Positions 55,484 through 64,000 of a stretch of DNA of 64,000 nucleotides are shown piece after piece (within the stretch, counting starts at the first letter, position 1; every line of letters begins with the position of its first letter). The notes beneath the pieces are model-generated. The model was given only the letters and a program-made list of their open reading frames with translations. It did not search any database and had not been told where the DNA came from. The position numbers were made by a program, and so were the translations under genes. Origin of the DNA: Leidyana gryllorum EB-2025a (Eukaryota > Apicomplexa); the NCBI GenBank assembly GCA_048772705.1, contig JBLWGC010000136.1:1-64000 (forward strand). The letters are read 5' to 3'.

Positions 55484-56207
55484 TTATCGGGCTGCTGCTG
55501 TTGATCTCCATGACTCCAGGTTGTGAGTGATTAAAGCGCGGACCACCTTCTGATCTCTGACTCCGTCTGGCTCAGGGCACTCTCTCAGAGCAGAATCGAG
55601 CATACCCATAGCTCTTGACGCATCCTTTTGTAACTCATATACAAAGATGGCCCGGTTGAGGATCGTGGCCAGACGGAGGGCATGACCTGCAGGAAGTCTC
55701 CTGGACGCTTCCTCGGCCGCATGGAAGGCACGGTCAGCCTCGGCCATCTTACTCGTGTCGACTTCGGCCATATATCTGCAGAAGGTTCATTAAAGTAGCA
55801 ACTTGAGGCCTAAGATCAGCTCACCTCAGGAAATCTGCTTTCTGTTTTGCACACCAGGCGTGTTGATCGTCACGGTGCGCTTTCTTGGCAACCTGGTCCA
55901 ACATGTCCAGACCTCCTTGACATAAAGCTGTCACTCGGGTAGCCAGTGTACGCCGATATTCCTTAATTTCTAGCGTAGCAGTATATTGTCCCGCCTTCCG
56001 CTCCTCTACTTGGCCCAGTAGCCTCCATCCTGTCCGGTACTTGCCAACACATTTTCGATACGCTTCTGAGAAAATTCCCCGTTCTTGTGGTGTCAGATCT
56101 CCCCCGCGAGCGACCAGTGCATTGGCGCAATCGACCATATCGTCATACCGCTCGGCTTTCTCAGCAATGATCGATTGCAGCAGTGGGTCTGTGATGTCGA
56201 TGGGCAT
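55484..56207 (-). CDS. 14-3-3 family protein, divergent
   Basis: Dimeric phosphoserine/threonine-binding adaptor. Helices match the family: KAERYDDMVDCANALV, LTPQERGIFSEAYRKCVG, WRLLGQVEERK, LRYMAEVD, HALRLATILNRAIFVYEL and RALITHNLESW. One intron of about 47 nt follows KADFLR. About 224 residues, shorter than the usual 245, with a short Ala/Arg tail. In the phosphate pocket, Arg127 and Tyr128 equivalents remain (RYMAE), but the first pair differs: the helix equivalent to AYKNVVGARR reads AYRKCVGKYR, so Lys49 becomes Arg and Arg56 becomes Tyr. It may bind other ligands or bind weakly. It is likely one of several paralogues in the genome. Confidence 0.9.
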
Positions 56208-56243
56208 GTTGGTGGAAAAAATTAAGGGCTCCCACCGCCTTAA

Positions 56244-57970
56244 CTACAGAAAATTGGGTGCCCGGCGTCGGGCATCAACACCCCGCACCATTGGCTGCGA
56301 TGGTTCTCTACTGTGCTGCGAGTCGTTGGAGTGCACCGATTCTTCCACAGTGTGGGCGTGGCGAGGGGACGGGCGCTTTGCAGTAGTGTTCTTGGGTTGC
56401 GGCTGGAAGCGCGGGAGGGCCAGACGAGCACCCCCTACCAGACGGCTCCGGGTTGACAAGTCGCGCTTATCGTCTTTCTCGCGTAATTGAAGGGTGTTGG
56501 TGTGCATGACCACCGGCCTCTTCGCCTTGTCATTAGACTCAAAGTGTAGATGGTACTCGTACAGCTTCCGCAGGAACCATAATGAACGGAGATACAGCGC
56601 GGTCAGGGCCTCAAAGTCGTAGCTGTCAATCGAGACCGGCACCATGCAAATTGGGTAGGCCTTCAGCTCTCGAGAGAGGGGTTCGTTGCAGTGTACTTGT
56701 ATGGCCACGAATATCTGGTCGGATGCTGCAGCGGCTTCTTCAGGTGACCCTGCGACAGGCGACCGTATTCCTGATCCGGTGTCGCCGTCCATGCAGGAAG
56801 AGCCCCCCTCTCCCTGAGCAGACAGGTAGGCTCCGCTACACTGCACCGTGGCCGCGGAATCGACGCCGAGCGAGTACCGATACTGAAGAATTTGACCTCG
56901 ACGAGCTCCCTGCGACTTGACAATCAATTTGGTCATCCACGGGGAGACTCCGTCCTCCAACGCCCATGACTGGATTGCCTCTGCTACTCTCTCACTTGTG
57001 GTATAAAGTTCGTCTCCTGCGGGTGCAGAGTAGTTGAGAGCGGAGACTCTCAATGAAACTTACGGCATGCTGCTGCTTCTTCCACAGCCGCCTGATTAAT
57101 ATGGTGATACTCCGTGTCTAACTCCCAGAATAGAGACGGCATATTGTGCAACATTCCTAAGGCCTTCCGGAGGGTCTCTCCAGCTGCTGGAATGCCTCGC
57201 GCTTTGCAAGGCACTATCAGTAGGCGACCTGTCAGCCAGTTCTGGAACACGAGCGATCCATGGCCGACGGCGCGCCACCAGAAAGCTGATACTTCAGGGG
57301 GAAGTTTCTTGAACCTGCAGAAATGGTTGGTCGCTGTCGGTCAGTCAGTCGGTCGGTCGGTCAGTCGGTCGACGAGATGTGATGTGAAGAGCCCTACCTG
57401 AAATGGGGGATGATTCTCTCTAGATATATGTGCACATGCTGGGGGTTCTCAATTGACCGGAAGACTTTCAGAGAGTCATTCGGTATTTCGATTGGGCATG
57501 GCACCCCCGCTAACACGCAGGCGAGAAGTAGATTCTTGTGAACATGCAGATGCTTCCGCCAAATGCCGCTGGTGGTGTGTTTCACAGCGAATATAGAGAT
57601 GGGTTCCAGATCTTCCGCATTTCGCTCCAATACCTCGATCTTTGTTACGATTCGCAGGCCGCCAATGATCGACAGTTCATGCTGCGTAACACGTAACCCT
57701 CGGCTATTGTCCTCGTTCCATCGCTCGATCGTGTGAATAAGACCCTTGGCGGCTTCCGGAGGACTTTCATTGGGCAGAGGACTCAAATCATCCGCACATT
57801 CCTCCTCGTCAGCTCTGGTCGTCGGGGTCGCTCCTGTAGGTTTAACCAGTCTACCGATGAGAGCTTTGCTGAAAGGAGGAGCTTTATATCTGGAGTTACG
57901 ACGCTCACGAGTCAGAAAGGTCCTCGTCAATATCTGAGGGTGTGTCCTGTCGAGCCTCGCAGTAGTTCAT
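56244..57970 (-). CDS. Unknown protein, four exons
   Basis: Starts MNYCEARQDTPSDIDEDLSD at 57970. A 40-nt intron (with TAAC branch-like element and CTCCTCCTTTCAG acceptor) joins it to SKALIGRLVKPTG. The next junctions are after RIIPHFR and after EAAACR. The product of roughly 520 residues has a folded N-terminal half (GLRIVTKIEVLERNAEDL, HLHVHKNLLLACVLAGVPC), a middle with LVFQNWLTGRLLIVPCKARG, a folded third part (SIDSYDFEALTALYLRSLWF) and a basic disordered tail. No signal peptide or membrane helix. I do not recognise the family. A short GACT/GACC repeat sits in the intron near 57339-57371. The SBDS stop codon lies 16 nt before this start. Confidence 0.65.
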
Positions 57971-57986
57971 TTTATGAGTGTTTTAT

Positions 57987-59573
57987 CTAATATTCAACAG
58001 CTAGGAAACCATCTCTGAGGTCTCGATTCAACTCCTCGTATTCCACCACTGAGACTGGCTCCATGCCCCGAACGTGTAGCTTTTGATTGAAAATATGAAA
58101 CTCTGACTTGTAATGTGTACGGATACTCGAGCATTTCAGCTCTTTCAGGTAGTCCAAGTTACACACTGGGCACCATGTCTGGCTATCGGACGGCGGAGGA
58201 CGCGCAATCTGCTGTTCTGTGGTACCCCCTTCCACACCTTGCGGCACCTCCGCTTCCTCTGCCTCCTTCCGCTGCTTGCTGAGTTTCTCCGCAGCCTTCC
58301 GCTCAGCATCACGTTCCGCCCGCTCGATAGCTTTCAGCTTCCGACGCCTCTCCCGAGTGTTTTCTTCTTCCAGATCAATCTTTGCATCTTTACTCTTTCG
58401 GCCCTTCCGGCTCTTGGTGCCACCCTCAGACTTCGTCTTGGTATCTTCCGATCCCGCTGCTGCAGCTGGAGGGCCTGTGTTTCCGTCAGTCTGCTTGGCA
58501 GCCGCCGCCGTCTCCTTGTCTTCTTCGCCAGCGCTTTTCTCGTCGCCCTCCTCCTCCTCAGCGGATTCGTCCTCTGATTCAGAAGAAGAGTTGTCTCCTA
58601 CGAGTAGAGCAAATCCTGACTGTGCACCTCTACCCCCGATCTGCTGCAGGACTTCTCGACTCTCGCTCTCATCATCATCGTCTTCCTCCTCTTCTTCCTC
58701 CTCCTCCTCCACATCTTCCTCCTCAACGTCAGATTGCTCCTCATCCTGATCACCTTTTACATTCTTGTTCTCCACTTGTCGTCTGACTCGCCGGAGAGCC
58801 ATATCGGCCGCCGCTTCCGGGGTTCCCTCGTCGTACATGTTAATCACAGTGATGGCCAACTTGCCGTTCTTAGAACTCACAAGCCGCTCCTGAATACTCC
58901 AATCTGAGGGGAGCGCCCGATAAGTGAACAACACACGCGAGCCTCCGGCTAAAAGTATGCTAGACAGGATTTCCGCTTCCAGCACTGTTCTGAGGAAGTC
59001 TTCAACTTCTTCCTCAAATTCCTCAGGCACCTCCATTTGAGCTCGCATCAGAGCCAAATAAACCTGATCACTCAACTTCAAAGCCAGCCGCTGAGCCACC
59101 TTGGCCGCAGCGGCCTTGGCACTTGCGCCTTGTGTGTATTTGGGGCGATATCGTATTTGCTTCAGACATGTGTCCACCACATCCGGTGTAAGCTTGAACC
59201 CAGTCGCACGGCTGATCAACCGCTGACCCGCTATCGTGCATACTTCCTTATGGAACTCCGCCGCTTGAACCTTCCTCTCTTTTCCACTGACTTGAACAGT
59301 GCCCTTCTGCAGGATGACTCGAGTAATTTCATTGATATCTGTTGTACCAAAGTCCCGTCTTAAGTCTTCTTCGGGGGCGAAGCGGCCCTTCACCACGCTG
59401 GTGAAGATGTGGTCCGATTGTAGCACCTCCGATACATCACTTTCGAGCCCGCTTCGCCAGTCTTGAACCTTGTTGGGGTAACATGCTATTTCAAATCGAG
59501 CCCCTCCGCGACGCAGCCGCACTACTGCCACATTGGTGAGCCTTACTTGGGTAACTGGTTGCGTGATGACCAT
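57987..59573 (-). CDS. SBDS: Ribosome maturation protein SBDS with zinc-finger extension
   Basis: Removes eIF6 from pre-60S subunits with the GTPase EFL1. The N-terminal SBDS core is intact: TQPVTQVRLTNVAVVRL, RFEIACYPNKVQDWRSG, EVLQSDHIFTSVVKG, ILQKGTVQVSGKER and the central CTIAGQRLI domain, followed by domain 3. After about 250 residues there is a long acidic region (runs of Glu and Asp near 58680-58760), then a Lys/Arg/Glu-rich helix and a C-terminal C2H2-type finger (WCPVCNLDYLKELKCSS, then THYKSEFH). Total 528 residues against about 250 in animals. Similar finger-bearing extensions are known in plant SBDS. Unspliced. The core is certain; the finger's role is inferred. Confidence 0.94.
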   Translation of the reverse strand: MVITQPVTQVRLTNVAVVRLRRGGARFEIACYPNKVQDWRSGLESDVSEVLQSDHIFTSVVKGRFAPEEDLRRDFGTTDINEITRVILQKGTVQVSGKERKVQAAEFHKEVCTIAGQRLISRATGFKLTPDVVDTCLKQIRYRPKYTQGASAKAAAAKVAQRLALKLSDQVYLALMRAQMEVPEEFEEEVEDFLRTVLEAEILSSILLAGGSRVLFTYRALPSDWSIQERLVSSKNGKLAITVINMYDEGTPEAAADMALRRVRRQVENKNVKGDQDEEQSDVEEEDVEEEEEEEEEDDDDESESREVLQQIGGRGAQSGFALLVGDNSSSESEDESAEEEEGDEKSAGEEDKETAAAAKQTDGNTGPPAAAAGSEDTKTKSEGGTKSRKGRKSKDAKIDLEEENTRERRRKLKAIERAERDAERKAAEKLSKQRKEAEEAEVPQGVEGGTTEQQIARPPPSDSQTWCPVCNLDYLKELKCSSIRTHYKSEFHIFNQKLHVRGMEPVSVVEYEELNRDLRDGFLAVEY

Positions 59574-59601
59574 AGCGTCTTTTGATTTTTTCTGGAGGAG
59601 G

Positions 59602-62600
59602 ATGGATGTTCAAAGTCTACAGCAGTTGGAATCACTCTGCAGCAAGTTCTATTCGTCAGATGCGGCTGAGCAGAGCTTAGCACACCGCACACTCCTACCA
59701 CTAGTCTCTCAGCCACAATATGTGCCACAATTCCAAGCTGTGCTAGCTCATTCGCACGACACGCAAGCAATATTGTTTGCAGCGAATGCCCTCCATAAGC
59801 TTTTCACGAGGTATGTGCCTGACTTCTGAGCCTCTACGTGTTGTCAGTGAATGGAACTCTTGTCCAGAGGCATGCAAGAACGACACTCGCTCCTTCCTCC
59901 TATCGTACCTGGTGAGCGGCACACCCATCAACAGTTGGCCTATCCAACCCCACAATGCAGTTCAACAACGGCCCGAGCTTCCTTCCGAATAATGTACCCA
60001 CCCTCAACGCTTTGATTCGCCTGCTCGTTCGAATCGTGAAGCTGCAATGGTTGGAGAAACCCGCTTACCAAAATATCTGCGACCAAGTGTCGTCATTTCT
60101 AGCAGCGTCAACTCGCGAATGGGTGGTCGGCATCTCCATATACTGCGAGCTCACCGCAGATATGGCTCCAGTTCTGGGTGGTGGCCTTGCACGAGCACGA
60201 CGAACTGCTTTTGCCTTTCGCGACACGGCGCTTCCACAGATCTTCACCACCGCTGTGGAGACCCTCCAGCAAATCAATGCCGGAGCGATAACCATTGCCA
60301 ACGCCGACGAAGAAACGCAGTTATTGCGGACAGTGCTCGGACTGGCTCTGCAGTCTCTGAGTTTCGATTTTATGGGAACTTTACCTGATGAAACCAACGA
60401 TGAGCGCTCGGTAAGGAACATTCCATCGTTGCATATCGTTTGTGTCTTGCGTTTGGCAACTGGGTCACTTCGTCGCGTAGCATCACGGTACGATGATTAT
60501 ACGGCTTGGAGGCGGTGATGCAGCTACTTGGTCGGCGACGGGCTCTCGTACTCTGTGGTGAGGCTGCAGGTGACACTTTCGCCCGCGAAGTGCAACGTTC
60601 TGATTGTCCTGAGAGTGTGATTTTGATCGCGTAAATGTGCTTTGTGGTCTTTCGCGCCTAATGTATAAGGTTCATACCTTGTTGTCAATCACAGGATCCG
60701 GTGATGATTCCTTCGAGTTGGACAGTGGTGAAAGAAGCAAATCTGCCGGCTCTGTTCTTCGAGATATACAAGAAATGCTGCACACCGGTCAATGGCACCC
60801 GGGCACCAGCGCAGATGGAATGCGCAAGATACTGCTTACACTGCCTTGTCCAAGTGGCTTCTCTCCGGCGCTCATATTTCACCAAGGAAGAGGAACGGAA
60901 CGCACATCTCTCTGAATTGGTGAATCGAACAGTCATGATCTTGGATGACAGAATTGGGATTGATGCTGATGAAGGTTGTTACCATCAATTTTGTCGACTA
61001 CTCGGAAAAATCAATGCAAGCGTACCCATCTATGACTTAAAAGCGAGCTTGCAGAGTCGGAAGGGCACGCCGAGTGCTAGCGCTGCTCCGGGAGAACCCA
61101 GGACTATGTAAGTTGTCTAAATAGAACTCTCAATATCACGTCAGAGAAGATTATCCGGGACAGTCATAGTGATGGGAGCGAGCTCTAGTGATCCTCGAGA
61201 GTGGGGCCCTCGCGATGCTTTCATGCTATCCTGGTTGTCAAAGGTTTGCCAGTTCACCTTGGAGTCTCTGAGCAGATGGACGTTCCAGCCCAACTCGAAG
61301 CACTATCTCTTAGGTGAGTCCGATCCTCGGCTTAAACGTCCCATGATGCGGCAGGCTTTTGGAGCTCACTGGTCAATCCGTTTTTGAGTCGAAACTCACG
61401 ACTGCCTCCAGAGATAGGTCAGCATGTACACGTCGTGTTTCAGGCCTTCGTGGACAGTTGCTTGAAGATCGGCGAAGCTTCTGCTCTGATGGAGAGTAAC
61501 CTCACACAGTCCCAGTTGCAGTTGGCAGAACCAAGTCTCCTCTTCAAGCTTGAGGAAGTACGCGACGCTTCCGAACTTGAAGATCCTTTGGAGCACGAAG
61601 TCTTCCGAGCCGAGCAACTCGAGGTCATCCAATCCTTAGGTCGTGTCCACTATGTACAGTGCGCACAGTATGTGATGCGGCATTGGCAGAATGCGTGGAA
61701 TGCGGCCGAGAGGAAGTCTTTGCCCGTGGAGGTGGTTGAGCGGCGTTTGACGTGGCTCATCTACATCGTCGGAGCCTTGATTGCCGGCCAAAATCATACA
61801 CGCAACATTTTCAATCTCCGGATACCAAGTAATGTAACAAGTTTCATCGGGAGATCTCATGGCGGTCTAGGAATGGATTCCGAATCGACCATGGGGGGTG
61901 AAGACGATGACAAACGGACGGGAACAGGGGGTGATTCGGCTGGACCCGAAGACGCCACACGGGCAGTCTCGTCAAGTGTCTTCAAGCTTATGATCCTCAC
62001 AACCACTCAAGGCTCTGAATACTCTCCAGTGAGCACCCACAGCCCTTCCTCGATTGTAAACTCCCCATCCATTATCAGACCGACGCTCAAAGCAAGGAAT
62101 ATAGAGAGCTGGCCTACCTCTTCTTCCTTGAGGCGTTTAGAAAGCTCCACTTCTCCGACATCGCCCAACCTCAGTCTGAGGTAGAAGAGCGAGCGCGACA
62201 GTACAGTGCGGCCATTGGAACCAACGAGGATGTCATGTCCATCACCCTCCAGAAGATCTTGATGAACTTGCAGACTTGTGGGCAATACGAAGTTGTCATC
62301 CGGAAGTCCCTCCAACTATTCAAGGATTTGTCCTCATCTGTTATGATGGTGGGGCCTTCTACCAGCCCTGCGCACATCGTCACGGGTAAGTTTATTATAT
62401 CCTCGAATTGTTCGTCCCCTTCCTGCGCCCTCCTTCCCCACCCCTACGCTCCTAAAGCAACACTGGACTCCCTGATCTCAGCTGTGTGTCATCTCGACTC
62501 TGATCGTCGTTTGGCCATCACTGAGGACTTGATTGCCGCCCGCATGCAGGCTGTAGACGGTGCCATTAAATATGGCCGATCTATAAGACGTGTGTTGCTC

Positions 62601-64000
62601 TCCATCGTTCCCCATCTGGTGTGCACTTCCCACTTGGATGCAGTTTGTCGCATTGTATTGCTCTTTCTCGTGCGTCTGTGTGCAAAACTGTGCCCTGAGC
62701 GGTTGCCCATTGCACTTGCCCTATGTGCGCACTACGAAGTGTGTGATGCGCTGCGCACACACGCAGCAAACGAGTGCTCAGCTGCTGCGCGCGCCACTGC
62801 AAATCACCCCCCTGTGTGCACATTGTTGCTCATCTCGGAGCTTGTTGTGCTGCACAAATCCCGCTAGTGTCTCACCCGTTCCTTCCTCGCCCTTCCCGGC
62901 CCTCTTCCCATTTTACATATGCTCTTCGAACTTCAGGTAAATTGTTGTTGAGAAGCCCAGTTATTCAAGAGCTGCTGTCTCCCCAAGGAAGCCGAGCCAT
63001 TGTTAATTGCTTTGACGGAATCACGGCGGGGAAGCATAGAACGAGTTTCTATCACACACTGAGCAAGTTATTCTTCCTGTCATTGAATGACTTTCCTGGG
63101 GAAGTGATAGACTTGCAAGATGTCGAGGGGAGCACTTCTCCAAGTTCGCCGCACTCACAACGACCATCAGAACAGCTGATGTTCTACAACTATATGGCAC
63201 CCCTGGCGGACGTGATGTCAGAGGTGTGGCCAGCGAGTGGACCAAGTGGCTTGACAATCGCCCCCCAACTGGTGGAACAACTCGCCCGTCCTGTACACGA
63301 TGCTCAACAACGGGTCGTACTGGCGGGTCTCTTCCGAGATCTGCGTGGGATCTGTCAGACGTTCACCACCTGCGAGTCTTACAACCACTTTTTCAACTGG
63401 TTGGTCAACCGACCCAAGCGTCCTGAACATTGTCGAGTGAGTATATAATGCTGCTAATTCACATTCCTTCATCAGTTACACTTGCTTTCCATTGTGTTGA
63501 AAAACATGTGGAATGATCCGCCTGTAGCAGTTGCCGCACTGCGATTGGCTGCTGAGATCACCAACAACCGAGGACAGCGTATCAACTTCGACACAGCATC
63601 GCCGAATGGCATCATTCTCTTCCGAGAAGTGTCGGCTATCATCAATGCCTATGGGCCCGCGATCCTTGCCCAGCCCGACACTGCCTTCCGTGATCTCTAC
63701 AAAGAGAAGTACAAAGGACTTGCGATCAGTTTGGCTATATTCTCGAATGCTCTCAGTGGCAATTTTGCCAACTTTGGAGCTTTTGAGGCGTATGGTGACC
63801 AGACCCTCCCTGAAGCCATTCGGTTGGGCATCAATATGGGATTAGCGATACCCGAAGAAGGTGAGAGAGGAATGATGAGTACTTACATAGTGGTTCTCAG
63901 ATCTTCAATCCTTCATCAAATCCCTCAAGCCCTATTACACGTTCATAGACATAGTCTGTCACTATCACATGGCTCACTTGCTGAAACTTCCGGCAGCTTC
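59602..64000 (+). CDS. XPO7: Exportin-7 (RanBP16-like), 3' end missing
   Basis: A large importin-beta-family export receptor used by Ran-dependent nuclear transport. The start MDVQSLQQLESLCSKFY is at 59602. Family blocks include LNALIRLLVRIVKLQWLE, FAFRDTALPQIFTTA, LSFDFMGTLPDETNDE, IPSSWTVVKEANLPALFF, HCLVQVASLRRSYF, FQPNSKHYLL, RLTWLIYIVGALIAGQ, NMWNDPPVAVAALRLAAEI and FDTASPNGIILFREV. At least ten introns; most are about 40-50 nt, but those at about 60411-60694 and 62386-62936 are far longer. The frame is open at the right edge inside SFIKSLKPYYTF, so the C-terminal part, which may be 150-250 residues, is outside. Confident of family. Confidence 0.93.
60411..60694 (+). other. Unusually long XPO7 intron with inverted repeats
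   Basis: A 284-nt GT-AG intron, six times the usual length here, placed by family alignment between DETNDERS and DPVMIPSSW. It contains at least two inverted repeats: GCATCAC (60480-60486) with GTGATGC (60515-60521), and CACTTTCGC with GCGAAGTG at 60574-60592. Such an intron might house a small nucleolar or other structured RNA, but I found no full C/D or H/ACA box set. It could equally be spacer. Confidence 0.55.
62386..62936 (+). other. Very long XPO7 intron that stays open in the upstream reading frame
   Basis: About 551 nt between a good donor (GGTAAGTTT) and acceptor (CGAACTTCAG). The family alignment joins directly across it, from LFKDLSSS...AHIVTG to KLLLRSPVIQELL. The frame continuing from the upstream exon has no stop until 62865-62867, giving a protein-like Leu/Ala/Cys-rich stretch of over 130 residues (such as RLAITEDLIAARMQAVDGAI). 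An internal AG at about 62457 would give an alternative 72-nt intron in frame. It could be an exon of an alternative isoform, a captured gene fragment or chance. Confidence 0.5.

Noticed and set aside
57890-57950. A possible 19-nt intron near the start of the unknown gene at 57970
   Set aside because: A 40-nt intron sharing the same donor has a branch-like TAAC and a strong pyrimidine tract, and gives the same frame.
1-64000. tRNA, rRNA, transposons, LTR or virus-like elements, CRISPR arrays
   Set aside because: None could be supported by reading both strands; the spacers are too small and no reverse transcriptase, transposase, integrase or capsid-like frame was seen.

Overview
This window is nuclear DNA from a single-celled eukaryote with a very compact genome, most likely an alveolate and within that probably an apicomplexan. 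The strongest clue is a single gene joining a P4-type (flippase-like) ATPase to two class III cyclase domains. That fusion is typical of apicomplexans, ciliates and their relatives. All three stop codons are used as stops, so a ciliate code is unlikely. Introns are GT-AG, numerous and tiny (mostly about 30-55 nt). A compact apicomplexan such as a gregarine would fit, but the genus cannot be fixed from sequence alone. No rRNA, tRNA, transposon, CRISPR array or viral element was recognised.

Layout, left to right. 1-2.8 kb: the N-terminal three quarters of inositol-3-phosphate synthase and an unknown helical protein (both minus). 2.9-12.0 kb: the ATPase-guanylyl cyclase (plus). 12.0-14.1 kb: an ABCG half-transporter (minus). 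14.1-19.0 kb: a type I membrane protein and a ubiquitin-like-domain PI4-kinase (plus). 19-26.6 kb: an unknown Ser/Pro-rich protein, a tail-anchored protein, LSm8, a large unknown helical protein and a p24 cargo receptor. 26.6-33.4 kb: dyskerin/Cbf5 and a glycogen debranching enzyme (plus). 33.4-40.4 kb: an unknown protein, the FG nucleoporin Nup62, histone H4 and splicing factor SF3A3 (minus). 40.6-44.4 kb: small membrane proteins, RNase P/MRP subunit Pop5, a TMEM165/Gdt1 transporter and a small secreted-type protein. 44.4-49.4 kb: an XRN1-type exoribonuclease. 49.5-52.3 kb: a two-TM protein, a tiny Tyr/Gly/Arg-rich secreted protein, proteasome beta1, a membrane thioredoxin and ribosomal P1. 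52.4-59.6 kb: a START-like protein, a divergent 14-3-3, an unknown protein and SBDS. 59.6 kb to the right edge: exportin-7 (3' end missing).

Most genes are housekeeping. RNA metabolism and ribosome biogenesis are well represented (Cbf5, Pop5, LSm8, SF3A3, XRN1, SBDS, P1), as are nuclear transport (Nup62, exportin-7) and secretory-pathway or signalling functions (p24, TMEM165, PI4K, guanylyl cyclase, 14-3-3). They do not form an obvious functional cluster. No self-contained new system such as a defence or biosynthetic cassette is visible.

The most notable features are the split of catalytic residues between the two cyclase domains beside an ATPase that has lost key motifs, a carbohydrate-binding-like domain inside the debranching enzyme, a histone H4 whose tail lacks the K16 position, a 14-3-3 with altered phosphate-binding residues, two unusually long introns in exportin-7, and extreme gene packing. 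The packing includes abutting or overlapping stop codons and start codons of divergent genes only 14-30 bp apart. Exon boundaries were inferred by hand from GT-AG signals, frame and family alignment from memory; most were not checked against transcripts.
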